From: Ferrovibrio terrae
GTDB taxonomy: Bacteria > Pseudomonadota > Alphaproteobacteria > Ferrovibrionales > Ferrovibrionaceae
Direction of reading: 5' to 3'
Assembly (NCBI RefSeq): GCF_007197755.1
Contig: NZ_CP041636.1
Coordinates: 4,066,001-4,130,000, forward strand
DNA: 64,000 bases
Under the pieces are notes generated by a model. That model did no database searches and had not been told where the DNA came from. It worked only from the letters and a program-made list of their open reading frames with translations. A program made the translations under genes and the position numbers. Of the stretch, positions 25,544 through 33,820 are shown one piece after another (positions within the stretch are counted from its first letter, which is position 1; each line of letters begins with the position of its first letter).

Positions 25544-26312
25544 GCGGCGCCTCCTGCCCGGTCAGAACCTGGGCCTGGATTTTGGCCTGCTGCATGCGTT
25601 CGGCCGCGCCATGGCCGAGATAAGCCTCGATCACCTGCGGGTCGGCAGCGATCTGCGCCGGCGTGCCACTGGCGATCAGGCTGCCGTTGTTCAGCACCCA
25701 GGCGTGATCCGACAGGTTCATCACTGCACGCATCACATGCTCAATCAGCAGGATGGTAATGCCCGACTGGCGGATGCCGCGGATGATCGGAATGATTTCA
25801 TCGATCTCGGCCGGATTAAGCCCCGCCATCACCTCATCCAGCAGCAACAGCCTGGGATCGGTCGCCAGCGCCTTGGCCAGCTCCAACCGCTTGCGGCCGG
25901 CGACCGTGAGCGCCGCCGCCGGCTTGTCGAGCTGCGGAGCGAGGCCGACGCGCTGCGCCACAGCTTCGGCATGATCCAGTGCCGTCTTGCGCGCCGCACG
26001 ATGCAGATAGGCGCCCACGGCGATATTTTCACGGACCGTCAGTCCGGCGAAGGGTTGCACGATCTGGAAAGTACGCGCGATGCCCAGCATGCAGATTCGC
26101 TCCGGCGTCAGACCGAGCAACGAACTGCCCTCGAAGCGGATGTCGCCTTCATCGGGTCGGTGGAAGCCTGAAATCTGCGCGAAGATGGTGGTCTTGCCAG
26201 CACCATTCGGGCCGATCAGCGCCGAGATACTGCCGGGCTGCACGGTGAAGCTGACATTATTGGTCGCGACCAGACCGCCGAAGCGCTTGGAGAGTTTTGT
26301 CACCTCAAGCAT
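25536..26312 (-). CDS. Branched-chain-type ABC transporter ATPase LivG (importer 1)
   Basis: A 258-residue LivG-type ATPase starting MLEVTKLSKRFGG at 26312. Walker A is IGPNGAGKTT and Walker B LLLLDEVMAGLNP, typical of LivG with its extended region before Walker B. The signature reads LTVAGRKRLELAKAL, a common LivG variant of LSxGQ. The longer open frame up to 26378 is overlap with LivM. It overlaps LivM by 8 bases and LivF by 8. Confidence 0.92.
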   Translation of the reverse strand: MLEVTKLSKRFGGLVATNNVSFTVQPGSISALIGPNGAGKTTIFAQISGFHRPDEGDIRFEGSSLLGLTPERICMLGIARTFQIVQPFAGLTVRENIAVGAYLHRAARKTALDHAEAVAQRVGLAPQLDKPAAALTVAGRKRLELAKALATDPRLLLLDEVMAGLNPAEIDEIIPIIRGIRQSGITILLIEHVMRAVMNLSDHAWVLNNGSLIASGTPAQIAADPQVIEAYLGHGAAERMQQAKIQAQVLTGQEAPHA

Positions 26313-27279
26313 GGGTCCCTCCCCGCTTGAAGCGGCGCTGCAGGCCGAAACCGAACCGGCCAAGGCCGAACAAGCCATTGGGCAGGAACAGCACCATCAG
26401 CACCAGCAACACGCCATACAGCACCAGATTGAGACCCGGCGCCTCGCCGAAGACCAGCCGACCGATCTCGGCAATTGCATGCAGCGCGAAAGCACCCAGC
26501 ACCGGACCGAAAACGGTACCCAGACCACCGATGATCGGCACCAGCAGCGCCTCGACCGACATGGACGGGCCGTAAGCAATGCCGGGATCGACATAGAGGA
26601 AGAGCTGCACATAGACCGCGCCGGCCGTGCCGGCGATGGCGCCCGACGCGATGATGGCGAGCAGTTTGGTGTTGAAGGGATCGACGCCGAGCGCGCGTGC
26701 AGCGTCTTCATTTTCGCGCACCGCCATCAGGCGAGCGCCAAAGCGGGCATTTTGCAGCCACCAGGTGAACAGCAGGCAGGCAACGACCAGGGCCAGCAGC
26801 AACCAGAAGAAGCCGGCCTTGGTTTCGAACTGCATCTGCCAGGCGCCGGGCTTCAGCGGCACCAGCAGGCCGACGCCGGCGCCGGTGAAGGCGAAGCTAT
26901 TGGCGAGGATGCGGAAGACCTCGGCAAAGGCGAGCGTGACCAGGGCGAAGTATGAGCCGCGCAGGCCATAGCGGAAGACCAGCCAGCCAGTGGCGGCGCC
27001 GACGAGACCGGCAGCCACCGCAGCCAGCACGAAGCCGGCCCAGGCATTGATGCCAAACTGGATCTGCAGTACCGCCGTGCAATAGGCGCCAGTGCCGAAG
27101 AACAGCGCATGGCCGAAGGAGAACTGCCCGCCGTAGCCGCCCAGCAGATTCCAAGCCTGCCCGAGATAGGCATAGAACAGCGCGAGCGTGAGCCAGGTCA
27201 GCCAGAATTCCGACCGTATCAGCAGCGGCAGCGGCAGTAGCACCAGCGCGAAAATCAGAATTACCCACGGCGTACGCAT
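26305..27279 (-). CDS. Branched-chain-type ABC permease LivM (importer 1)
   Basis: A 324-residue integral membrane protein with about 8-10 hydrophobic helices. The LivM-type motifs are LGGYGGQFSFGHALFFGTGAY and GLVGAATGWLVFRYGLRGSYF (short parts), and the ATPase-contact loop RENEDAARALGVD. The MRTPW start at 27279 is chosen because it follows the LivH stop by one base. It forms the channel with LivH. Confidence 0.92.
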   Translation of the reverse strand: MRTPWVILIFALVLLPLPLLIRSEFWLTWLTLALFYAYLGQAWNLLGGYGGQFSFGHALFFGTGAYCTAVLQIQFGINAWAGFVLAAVAAGLVGAATGWLVFRYGLRGSYFALVTLAFAEVFRILANSFAFTGAGVGLLVPLKPGAWQMQFETKAGFFWLLLALVVACLLFTWWLQNARFGARLMAVRENEDAARALGVDPFNTKLLAIIASGAIAGTAGAVYVQLFLYVDPGIAYGPSMSVEALLVPIIGGLGTVFGPVLGAFALHAIAEIGRLVFGEAPGLNLVLYGVLLVLMVLFLPNGLFGLGRFGFGLQRRFKRGGTHA

Positions 27280-27280
27280 G

Positions 27281-28153
27281 TCAGGCCTTCTGGCCCAGCA
27301 GTCCGGTCGGCCGGAACAGCAGGACAATGATGAAGATCAGGAAGATGCCCAGCTGGCCGAGGCTTTCGCCGAGGAACAGGCCGCCAAGGCTCTCGGTGAC
27401 GCCGATGATCAGCCCCCCCAGCAATGCGCCGACAAAGCTGCCCATGCCACCGAGCACGACAACGGTGAAGGCGACCAGCACGAAGGCATGGCCGACCTGC
27501 GGACTGACATAGAAGCTAGGCAGCAACAGGCAGGCGGCGACGCCAAGACAGGCGCAGCCGATGCCGAACGACATGGCAAAGATATGCTCGACGTTGATAC
27601 CGACCAGCCGGGCGCCCTGGCGCTCCCTGGCCAGCGCACGGATGGCGCGGCCGAGATCGGTACGGGTCATCAGTAGCCACAGCAGGGCTGCCACCAGCAG
27701 CGCGCCGACAAAGGCGACGGCCTTGGGCACCGGAATGAAGGCGACGCCGAAATCCAGCACCTCGAAGGAATACGGCGTCTCGATGGTGCGGGTGTCGGAG
27801 CGCCACAGATAGAGCGCGAGATTCTCGATGATCACCGACAGGCCGAGGGTGACCAGCAGGATATTCTCGTCCTTGCCATGGCTGGCACGGCCGATAATGA
27901 AGCGCTGCAGTCCATATCCGATACCGAACAGCGCGACAGCAGCCACTGGCAGCGCCAGATAGGGATCGATGCCGAACAGGCTGTGCAGGAAGAACACGCC
28001 ATAGAGCGCCAGCATCAGCAGGCTGCCATGGGCGAAGTTGATGATATGCAGAACACCGTAGATCAGCGTCAGACCCAGCGCGATCAGGGCATAGATCGCG
28101 CCGATGGTGAGGCCGTTCAGGATCGCCGGCAAGAGGATGGAAAACTCAAGCAT
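27281..28153 (-). CDS. Branched-chain-type ABC permease LivH (importer 1)
   Basis: A 290-residue membrane protein with about 8 helices. It starts LLPAILNGLTIGAIYALIALG after a short leader and contains NFAHGSLLMLALYG and GINVEHIFAMSFGIG, typical of LivH. It is separated from the binding-protein gene by 59 bp that hold a GC-rich hairpin at 28173-28202. Confidence 0.93.
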   Translation of the reverse strand: MLEFSILLPAILNGLTIGAIYALIALGLTLIYGVLHIINFAHGSLLMLALYGVFFLHSLFGIDPYLALPVAAVALFGIGYGLQRFIIGRASHGKDENILLVTLGLSVIIENLALYLWRSDTRTIETPYSFEVLDFGVAFIPVPKAVAFVGALLVAALLWLLMTRTDLGRAIRALARERQGARLVGINVEHIFAMSFGIGCACLGVAACLLLPSFYVSPQVGHAFVLVAFTVVVLGGMGSFVGALLGGLIIGVTESLGGLFLGESLGQLGIFLIFIIVLLFRPTGLLGQKA

Positions 28154-28172
28154 GGATCACGCCGCAAAGAGG

Positions 28173-28202
28173 GTGGCGGAGCCGACTGCCCGGCTCCGCC
28201 AC
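28173..28202 (-). terminator. GC-rich hairpin between binding protein and LivH (importer 1)
   Basis: GTGGCGGAGCCG and CGGCTCCGCCAC form a perfect 12-bp stem with a 6-base loop. On the coding strand only three T follow, so it may be a partial terminator or an RNA-processing and stability element that raises binding-protein expression above the permease genes. Confidence 0.6.
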
Positions 28203-28212
28203 AAGACTGAAC

Positions 28213-29433
28213 TTAAGCTCGCGGTGCCGGGAATACCGGCTTGGCATTGGCGAAGTCCTTCGGGAAGATCACCTTGATGTCCTTCTGCAGGATCTGGGTG
28301 TTCACCGGAGCCGCGCCTTCATTCTGGCCGTTGACGAATTTGGTCGGGCCATAGGGCATGAAGTGGTTGCTCCAGCCCGACGAGGCCAGCGCATGGGTGA
28401 TAGCGGCGCGGTCAGACGACTTGGCGCGCTCCAGCGCATCGGCCAGCAAGCGCACGCATTCGTAGTTGAGGAACACTTCGTAGGAGAAGAAAGCTTTCTC
28501 GGCTTCCACCTTTTTCTTCAGTTCCAGCGCCACCGGGTTGCGCGGATCGAACCAGTGATTGCAGTCCATGATGAATTCCGCCGCATCGGGGAATTCCTGC
28601 ACGAAGCGATACTGCGAGGCCGCGCCGCCGAGGATGGAATAGATCGCCTTCGGGCGGATCTTCTGCTGGCGCAGCGTGCGGGCCAGCAGCACGAATTCGT
28701 TGTAGTAGTTCGACGGGATCAGCAGGTCCGGGTTGCGGCCCTTGATCTTGAGCGCGATGTTGTTGAAATCGCGCGTCGGATTGGCATGCGCGATGGTCTC
28801 CAGCACCTCGAAGCCCATACCCGGCAGCTTTTCGTTCAGCGTCTTGGCCATGCCGGCGCCGAAGGCGGATTCTTCGTGCACGATCATTACGGTCTTGGCC
28901 GGCTTGCCGGCCTGGGTGTTCAGCGCGACCAGATTTTGGATCGCGCTATCGACAATCTTGTTCAGACCCGGCCCGAAACGGAAAGTGTTGGTAAGGCCGC
29001 GGGTGACCACCTGGTCGACGACGCCGACATCCACGATATGCGGAATGCCGTGCTTGGCGGCGGCCTGCGTGGTGGCCAGCGCGATGCCGGAGGCGAACGG
29101 CCCGATGATGGCGGTGGCGCCGGCCTCATTCAACTTCTCGACCTCGGCAGCGCCGACATCGGGCTTGGACTGCGCATCGGCATAGATCGGTTCCAGCTTG
29201 GCACCGCCCATCGAGGCGATTCCGCCATTAGCGTTGATCGTGTCGATCGCCAGCTTGGCGCCGAGGCGACACTGCTGGCCCGACGGTGCCAGCGGACCGG
29301 TCACCGGGTGCAGGATGCCGACCTTGATAGTGCGCGGCTGCGCCTTGAGGATGGCCGGAAAACCGGCCATGCCGGCGGCAACGGCCGTCCCGGCGAGGAA
29401 ATGTCTACGGGATACGCGCGGTGTCTTGATCAT
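28213..29433 (-). CDS. ABC transporter periplasmic substrate-binding protein, Tat signal (importer 1)
   Basis: A 406-residue Leu/Ile/Val-binding-protein-type receptor. The N-terminus VSRRHFLAGTAVAAG is a twin-arginine signal, ending near ILKAQ. The mature part begins IKVGILHPVTGPLAPSGQQ, typical of type I periplasmic binding proteins. The ATG at 29433 shares a base with the GntR stop (TGATG), and GGGAG precedes it. The family binds amino acids, amides, short carboxylates or aromatics; the operon suggests the import substrate feeds the HyuAB and hydratase pathway. Confidence 0.92.
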   Translation of the reverse strand: MIKTPRVSRRHFLAGTAVAAGMAGFPAILKAQPRTIKVGILHPVTGPLAPSGQQCRLGAKLAIDTINANGGIASMGGAKLEPIYADAQSKPDVGAAEVEKLNEAGATAIIGPFASGIALATTQAAAKHGIPHIVDVGVVDQVVTRGLTNTFRFGPGLNKIVDSAIQNLVALNTQAGKPAKTVMIVHEESAFGAGMAKTLNEKLPGMGFEVLETIAHANPTRDFNNIALKIKGRNPDLLIPSNYYNEFVLLARTLRQQKIRPKAIYSILGGAASQYRFVQEFPDAAEFIMDCNHWFDPRNPVALELKKKVEAEKAFFSYEVFLNYECVRLLADALERAKSSDRAAITHALASSGWSNHFMPYGPTKFVNGQNEGAAPVNTQILQKDIKVIFPKDFANAKPVFPAPRA

Positions 29434-30263
29434 CACTTTTTCTCCCTGTTTCTGGATCGTGGCGCAGCGCTGGGTTCCCCGGTCGCCGGCGCCACGCTGG
29501 CCGACCAAGTATTGCGATCCTCGCCACGTACACGGTCGAGGCTCATACGGAACTGATAGCGGTCCGGGCGATACAGCCCGACGATATATTCCACCGGACG
29601 GCCGCTGCGGTCTTGTACGATGCGGCTGATGCGCAGCAGCGGCGCACCGATAACGGTTTTCAATGCCGGTGCCACGCGCGTATCTGCCAGTGTGGCGGAC
29701 AGCGTCTGTTCAGCGCTGTCAATCACCACGCCGGATTTTTCCAGCAGGCCAAGCAGCGGCTCGCGCCCCAGTTCCTTGCGGCCGAACTTGCGGCCGATAT
29801 CGGCAGGCACATAGGTGGTGAGATAGGAAAACGGGCCGTCCACGAGCGAGCGCACGCGCACGGAGCGTTGCACTTCTTCGCCCGGCGCAATCCGCAAGGC
29901 GGCAGCTACGTCCGGCGCCGCGGCCTCATAGCTGAAATCGAGCAGTTCGACCTGGGTCTTCAGGCCCATCGCCATCAGGTTTTCGATCAGGCCTTCGACG
30001 CCGCCATGCACGGGCGGCGGCTCGTGGTCGCGGGCTGCGACATGCGTGCCGCGGCCCCGGCCGCGCGTGACCAGGCCTTCGGCGGCGAGTTCCGCCAACG
30101 CACGCCGGGCGGTGATGCGCGAGACATTGAACTGGCGGGCGAGTTCTTCTTCGCCGGGCACCTGAGCGCCGGGTTTCAGTCGCCCTTCGACGATCTGACC
30201 GCGCAGGATCAGGAAAATCTGGTGATAGAGCGGCGTCGGAATACGCGCATCGACTGCTTTCAC
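29433..30263 (-). CDS. GntR/HutC-family transcriptional regulator
   Basis: A 276-residue regulator: GntR winged helix (about residues 10-75, with EEELARQFNVSRITARRAL) and a UTRA ligand domain (about 90-245, with RIVQDRSGRPVEYIVGLY). The GTG start at 30263 is supported by AGGAGGG just upstream. It is the first gene of the 15-gene operon. A palindrome (30292-30309) overlaps its probable promoter, so autoregulation and control of the whole operon by a pathway metabolite is likely. Confidence 0.93.
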   Translation of the reverse strand: MKAVDARIPTPLYHQIFLILRGQIVEGRLKPGAQVPGEEELARQFNVSRITARRALAELAAEGLVTRGRGRGTHVAARDHEPPPVHGGVEGLIENLMAMGLKTQVELLDFSYEAAAPDVAAALRIAPGEEVQRSVRVRSLVDGPFSYLTTYVPADIGRKFGRKELGREPLLGLLEKSGVVIDSAEQTLSATLADTRVAPALKTVIGAPLLRISRIVQDRSGRPVEYIVGLYRPDRYQFRMSLDRVRGEDRNTWSASVAPATGEPSAAPRSRNREKK

Positions 30264-30291
30264 CGCTCCCTCCTGCTATCATCTCACCTAT

Positions 30292-30325
30292 TGTTATACT
30301 GATAGAACATTTGATCGCGAGTCAA
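30292..30325 (-). promoter_or_regulatory. Probable promoter and GntR operator of the 15-gene operon
   Basis: On the minus strand TTGACT (30325-30320) resembles a -35 element and is followed by an AT-rich -10 region. TGTTATACTGATAGAACA (30292-30309, plus-strand reading) is an imperfect palindrome with 6 of 9 symmetric pairs and covers that -10 region, 29 bp before the gntR start. HutC-type regulators bind sites of this size. The element positions are inferred. Confidence 0.45.
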
Positions 30326-30384
30326 TGCCGGAATCCAGCGACCAGGCTGCGCTTCAATGGTTCAGCTGAAGGTTCGCTGCCGCG

Positions 30385-31137
30385 TCAGCGGGCGGGCTGC
30401 AATCCGCCGCCGAGGAATAATTGTGCGATACGCGGATCGGCCAGGATCGTGCTGGCGGTATCCTCGATTCGCGTCTGGCCCAGTTCCAGCACTAGGCCAT
30501 AGTCGGACATCTGCAGCGCCTGTTTGGCATTCTGCTCGATCAGCAGAATGGTGACGCCGCTGTCGCGTAAGCCTTTCAGAATGCCGAACACCTCCTGCAC
30601 CATCAGCGGCGACAGGCCGATCGACGGCTCGTCGATCAGGATCAGTTTGGGATCAAGCAGCAGCCCGCGCGCCACTTCCAGCAGCTTCTGCTGCCCGCCC
30701 GACAGCGTGGAGGCCTGACTGCTGGCCTTCTCGGCCAGGACAGGAAAGTGCTTCAGCATGGCGGCGACGCGATCCGGCAGACCAGACTGATCCTTCAGCG
30801 CTACGCCGCCGAGCTCGAGGTTGTGCCGCACCGACAGCTCGGGAAAGATATTCCGGCCCTGTGGCACATAGCAGACGCCGGCATCCAGCATCATGCGCGG
30901 CGTATGGCCGGAGACATCCCTGCCCTCGAACAGGATGCGGCCGGACCGCAGGCCGAGCAGGCCGAAGATCGCCTTGAACATGGTCGACTTGCCGGCGCCG
31001 TTCGGGCCGATCACCGTGGTGATCTTGGCGCGGCGGATACTGGCCGTGGTGCCATTGAGAATGGTCATCTTGCCGTAGCCCCCGACCACGCCGTCGAGCT
31101 GCAGGATGCCGTCACTTATCGCAGGCTTAGTGTCCAA
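30385..31137 (-). CDS. Branched-chain-type ABC transporter ATPase LivF (importer 2)
   Basis: A 250-residue LivF-type ATPase: Walker A IGPNGAGKST, signature LSGGQQKLLEVARGLL, Walker B LILIDEPSIGLSP, His loop LLIEQN. It is the last gene of the second importer operon and overlaps LivG by 11 bases. The 121-bp gap to the gntR start holds that operon's promoter, so the two importers are probably separate transcripts. Confidence 0.93.
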   Translation of the reverse strand: MDTKPAISDGILQLDGVVGGYGKMTILNGTTASIRRAKITTVIGPNGAGKSTMFKAIFGLLGLRSGRILFEGRDVSGHTPRMMLDAGVCYVPQGRNIFPELSVRHNLELGGVALKDQSGLPDRVAAMLKHFPVLAEKASSQASTLSGGQQKLLEVARGLLLDPKLILIDEPSIGLSPLMVQEVFGILKGLRDSGVTILLIEQNAKQALQMSDYGLVLELGQTRIEDTASTILADPRIAQLFLGGGLQPAR

Positions 31138-31870
31138 GATAGGCCTCGATCACATCCGGGTTGCTGCGGATATCGGCCGGCGTGCCTGCCGCGATCAGGC
31201 GGCCTTCGGCGAGAACCAGAATCCGCGTGCACAGCGACATGACGAATTCCATATTGTGTTCGATCACCACGAAGGTGGCGCGGGTTTCGGCGTTGATCGC
31301 CTGCAGCCGTTCTTTCAGGCTCGCCAGCATAGTCAGGTTGACACCGCCGGCCGGCTCGTCCAGCAGCACCAGACGCGGGCCGGCCATGAAGGCCATCGCA
31401 GCGTCGAGCAGCTTCTGCTGACCATAGGAAAGCCCGCCGGCTTTTTCCTCGGCGAGATGACCGAGGCGGAAGAAATCAATCATGCGGTTGGCGTCGGTTG
31501 TGAGACCCGCATCGCGCGGCCCGAACAGGCGTTTCAGCCGTGAGCCGCGATGCTCCTGCCCAGCCAGAATCAGGTTCTCGCGCACGCTGAGCTGCGGAAA
31601 GACCTGCAGCAACTGGAACGTACGGCTGACACCACGGCGATTGAGCTGCGACGGGCGCAGGCCGGTCACCACTTCGCCATCGATGCGGACTTCGCCATCG
31701 TCCGGCACCAGCTGGCCAAGAATACAGTTGAACAGGGTTGACTTGCCCGAGCCGTTCGGACCGATGATGCCGAGGATTTCGCCCTCCTGCACGTCGAAGC
31801 TGACATCGCGCACGGCCTGCAGGCCGCCGAAGGCGCGAGACAGGTTCTTGACGTCGAGAACGCTGGTCAT
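31127..31870 (-). CDS. Branched-chain-type ABC transporter ATPase LivG (importer 2)
   Basis: A 247-residue LivG-type ATPase: Walker A IGPNGSGKST, signature LSYGQQKLLDAAMAF, Walker B LVLLDEPAGGVNL, His loop FVVIEHNMEFVM. The start overlaps LivM by 4 bases. Typical length and order. Confidence 0.93.
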   Translation of the reverse strand: MTSVLDVKNLSRAFGGLQAVRDVSFDVQEGEILGIIGPNGSGKSTLFNCILGQLVPDDGEVRIDGEVVTGLRPSQLNRRGVSRTFQLLQVFPQLSVRENLILAGQEHRGSRLKRLFGPRDAGLTTDANRMIDFFRLGHLAEEKAGGLSYGQQKLLDAAMAFMAGPRLVLLDEPAGGVNLTMLASLKERLQAINAETRATFVVIEHNMEFVMSLCTRILVLAEGRLIAAGTPADIRSNPDVIEAYLGH

Positions 31871-32859
31871 GGCCGCACCTTGCCGGTCTGCGGCAGCAGC
31901 AGGGCCTTAAGCCGCAGCACCAATGCCACGACACCGCCCGGGCAGAAGGCCATCAGCACCATGACCAGGAAGGCATAGATCAGCAGGTACCAGGTTTCGG
32001 TGAAACGCAGCCATTCTGGCAGCAGCACGGCGATGGCCGCGCCCACGAACGGCCCGAGGAAAGACCCGGCGCCGCCGACGACAACCATCAGCAGGTAGAG
32101 GAAGGACTGGCTAAGCGCGAACGGGCTCGGATCGATGAACTCGACCAGCGGCGCATAGAGCGCGCCGGCAAAGCCGCCATAGGCCGAGCCGATCGCGAAC
32201 GTGAGCAGCTTGTAGAGCCGCACGTCGATACCGAGGCTTTCGGCACGCACCGGGTTTTCCCGCAGTGCCGTGAAGGCGCGGCCCCAGGGCGAGCGCAGGA
32301 TCCACCACATGCAGAAGGTCAGGATCGCCGTCACCGCCAGCACGAACCAGTAGAACGTGAGGAATGGCCGCGTGTTGATGCCGAACACGACGGGGCGTTT
32401 GATGCCCGACAGGCCCATCACACCGCCGGTGAGCCACTGTTCATTGCGGAAAACCAGCCAGGCCATCACCGCAAAAGCCAGGGTCACGAACGCGAGGTAA
32501 TGCTTCTGCACCCGCAGCGCCGGGATGCCGAGCAGAATGCCGACAACGAACGCCAGCAGGCCGGACGCGGCAAAGGCCATACCATACGGAATGCCGGCTT
32601 TGGTCAGCAGCGCCGTGGTATAGGCGCCGATACCGAGAAACGCGGCCTGGGCCAGCGTCTCCTGCCCGGAATAGCCGACAATCAGGTTGACACCCATCGC
32701 AGCAACCGCGGTCACCAGCCACAGCGTCATGATATAGGCGCCGTAGCGCTTCAACCCCGGATACGGCACGCCGTAGTCGGTCAGGTTGACCGGCACGAAA
32801 ACCAGCACCAGCCCGAGCAGTACAAGGCCGAGCGACCAACGCAGCGCAGACCAACTCAT
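31867..32859 (-). CDS. Branched-chain-type ABC permease LivM (importer 2)
   Basis: A 330-residue polytopic protein with LivM motifs VGYSGQETLAQAAFLGIGAY, GIPALRVQKHYLAFVTLAFA (parts) and the coupling loop RENPVRAESLGID. It overlaps LivH by 4 bases and LivG by 4 bases, in one operon. Confidence 0.92.
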   Translation of the reverse strand: MSWSALRWSLGLVLLGLVLVFVPVNLTDYGVPYPGLKRYGAYIMTLWLVTAVAAMGVNLIVGYSGQETLAQAAFLGIGAYTTALLTKAGIPYGMAFAASGLLAFVVGILLGIPALRVQKHYLAFVTLAFAVMAWLVFRNEQWLTGGVMGLSGIKRPVVFGINTRPFLTFYWFVLAVTAILTFCMWWILRSPWGRAFTALRENPVRAESLGIDVRLYKLLTFAIGSAYGGFAGALYAPLVEFIDPSPFALSQSFLYLLMVVVGGAGSFLGPFVGAAIAVLLPEWLRFTETWYLLIYAFLVMVLMAFCPGGVVALVLRLKALLLPQTGKVRP

Positions 32860-33734
32860 ATCGCGCGCTCCTCGCGCCGGCCGAGCAGGCCCTGCGGCCG
32901 GAACAGGATGAACAGCACCAGCAGGATCAGCGGCACCGACTGGCGATAGCCGGTCGAGACATAAGCTGCTGCCAGATTGTCGATCACGCCGACGAGAAGC
33001 CCGCCGGCAATGGCGCCGCGCACCTGGTTGAAGCCGCCGACGATGGCGGCGACGAAAGCCGCAAGGCCGAGATGTTCGCCATTGGAGAATTTCGCCAGAT
33101 AGATCGGCGAGATCAGCAGCGATGCCATGGCGGCCAATGCTGCGTTGATGATGAAGGTGTACATGATCATTCGCTCGACCGGTACACCGAGGATGCGGGC
33201 CACGGTCGGGTTCTGCGCGGTCGCCTGCATCTGACGGCCGGTGCGAGTACGCGACAGGAAGAGCTGCAGTGCGGCAATCACGCAGAGCGCGATCAGCAGC
33301 ACGCCGATCTGCGACAGCGACAGCTGCACGCCCAGCACGCTGACCTGGCGATCCGGGAAGATATACGGGAAAGGTTGTGCCTCCGCGCTGTAGAAATCCT
33401 TGGCGCCTTCACGCAGCAGCATGCCCAGCGCGATGGTCGAGATGACCAGCGGCAGCACGCCCTGCTTCAGCATCGGATCGACCACGATCACCTTAAAGAC
33501 CACGCCGAGCAGCAGGATCGACACCAGGATGGCGACGAGGCAGGACAACCAAAATGGCCAACCAAGCCAGTTCATTGCCACCAGCGCGAAGAAGGCCGGC
33601 AGCATGACGAATTCACCCTGAGCGAAATTGATCGTCTGCGATGTTTGCCAGAGCAAAGTGAAACCGATTGCTGCAAGAGCATAGATCGCGCCGGTCGCCA
33701 GACCCGCGATCACCAGCTGGAGTATTTCGGCCAT
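32856..33734 (-). CDS. Branched-chain-type ABC permease LivH (importer 2)
   Basis: A 292-residue polytopic protein. LVIAGLATGAIYALAAIGFT at the N-terminus, INFAQGEFVMLPAFFA and VARILGVPVERMIMYTFI are LivH motifs. The 86-bp gap to the binding-protein gene holds a perfect 12-bp hairpin at 33781-33814. Confidence 0.92.
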   Translation of the reverse strand: MAEILQLVIAGLATGAIYALAAIGFTLLWQTSQTINFAQGEFVMLPAFFALVAMNWLGWPFWLSCLVAILVSILLLGVVFKVIVVDPMLKQGVLPLVISTIALGMLLREGAKDFYSAEAQPFPYIFPDRQVSVLGVQLSLSQIGVLLIALCVIAALQLFLSRTRTGRQMQATAQNPTVARILGVPVERMIMYTFIINAALAAMASLLISPIYLAKFSNGEHLGLAAFVAAIVGGFNQVRGAIAGGLLVGVIDNLAAAYVSTGYRQSVPLILLVLFILFRPQGLLGRREERAI

Positions 33735-33780
33735 TTAGCTGTGGTCCTGAACATGTGCGCGGATGTCCCGCGCGATAAAA

Positions 33781-33814
33781 GCGCTCCGGCCGGCTTCATG
33801 CACGGCCGGAGCGC
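33781..33814 (-). terminator. Strong hairpin between binding protein and LivH (importer 2)
   Basis: GCGCTCCGGCCG and CGGCCGGAGCGC form a perfect 12-bp stem with a 10-base loop. On the coding strand TTTT follows directly, so it can act as an intrinsic terminator with read-through into livH. Confidence 0.75.
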
Positions 33815-33820
33815 GGGACT

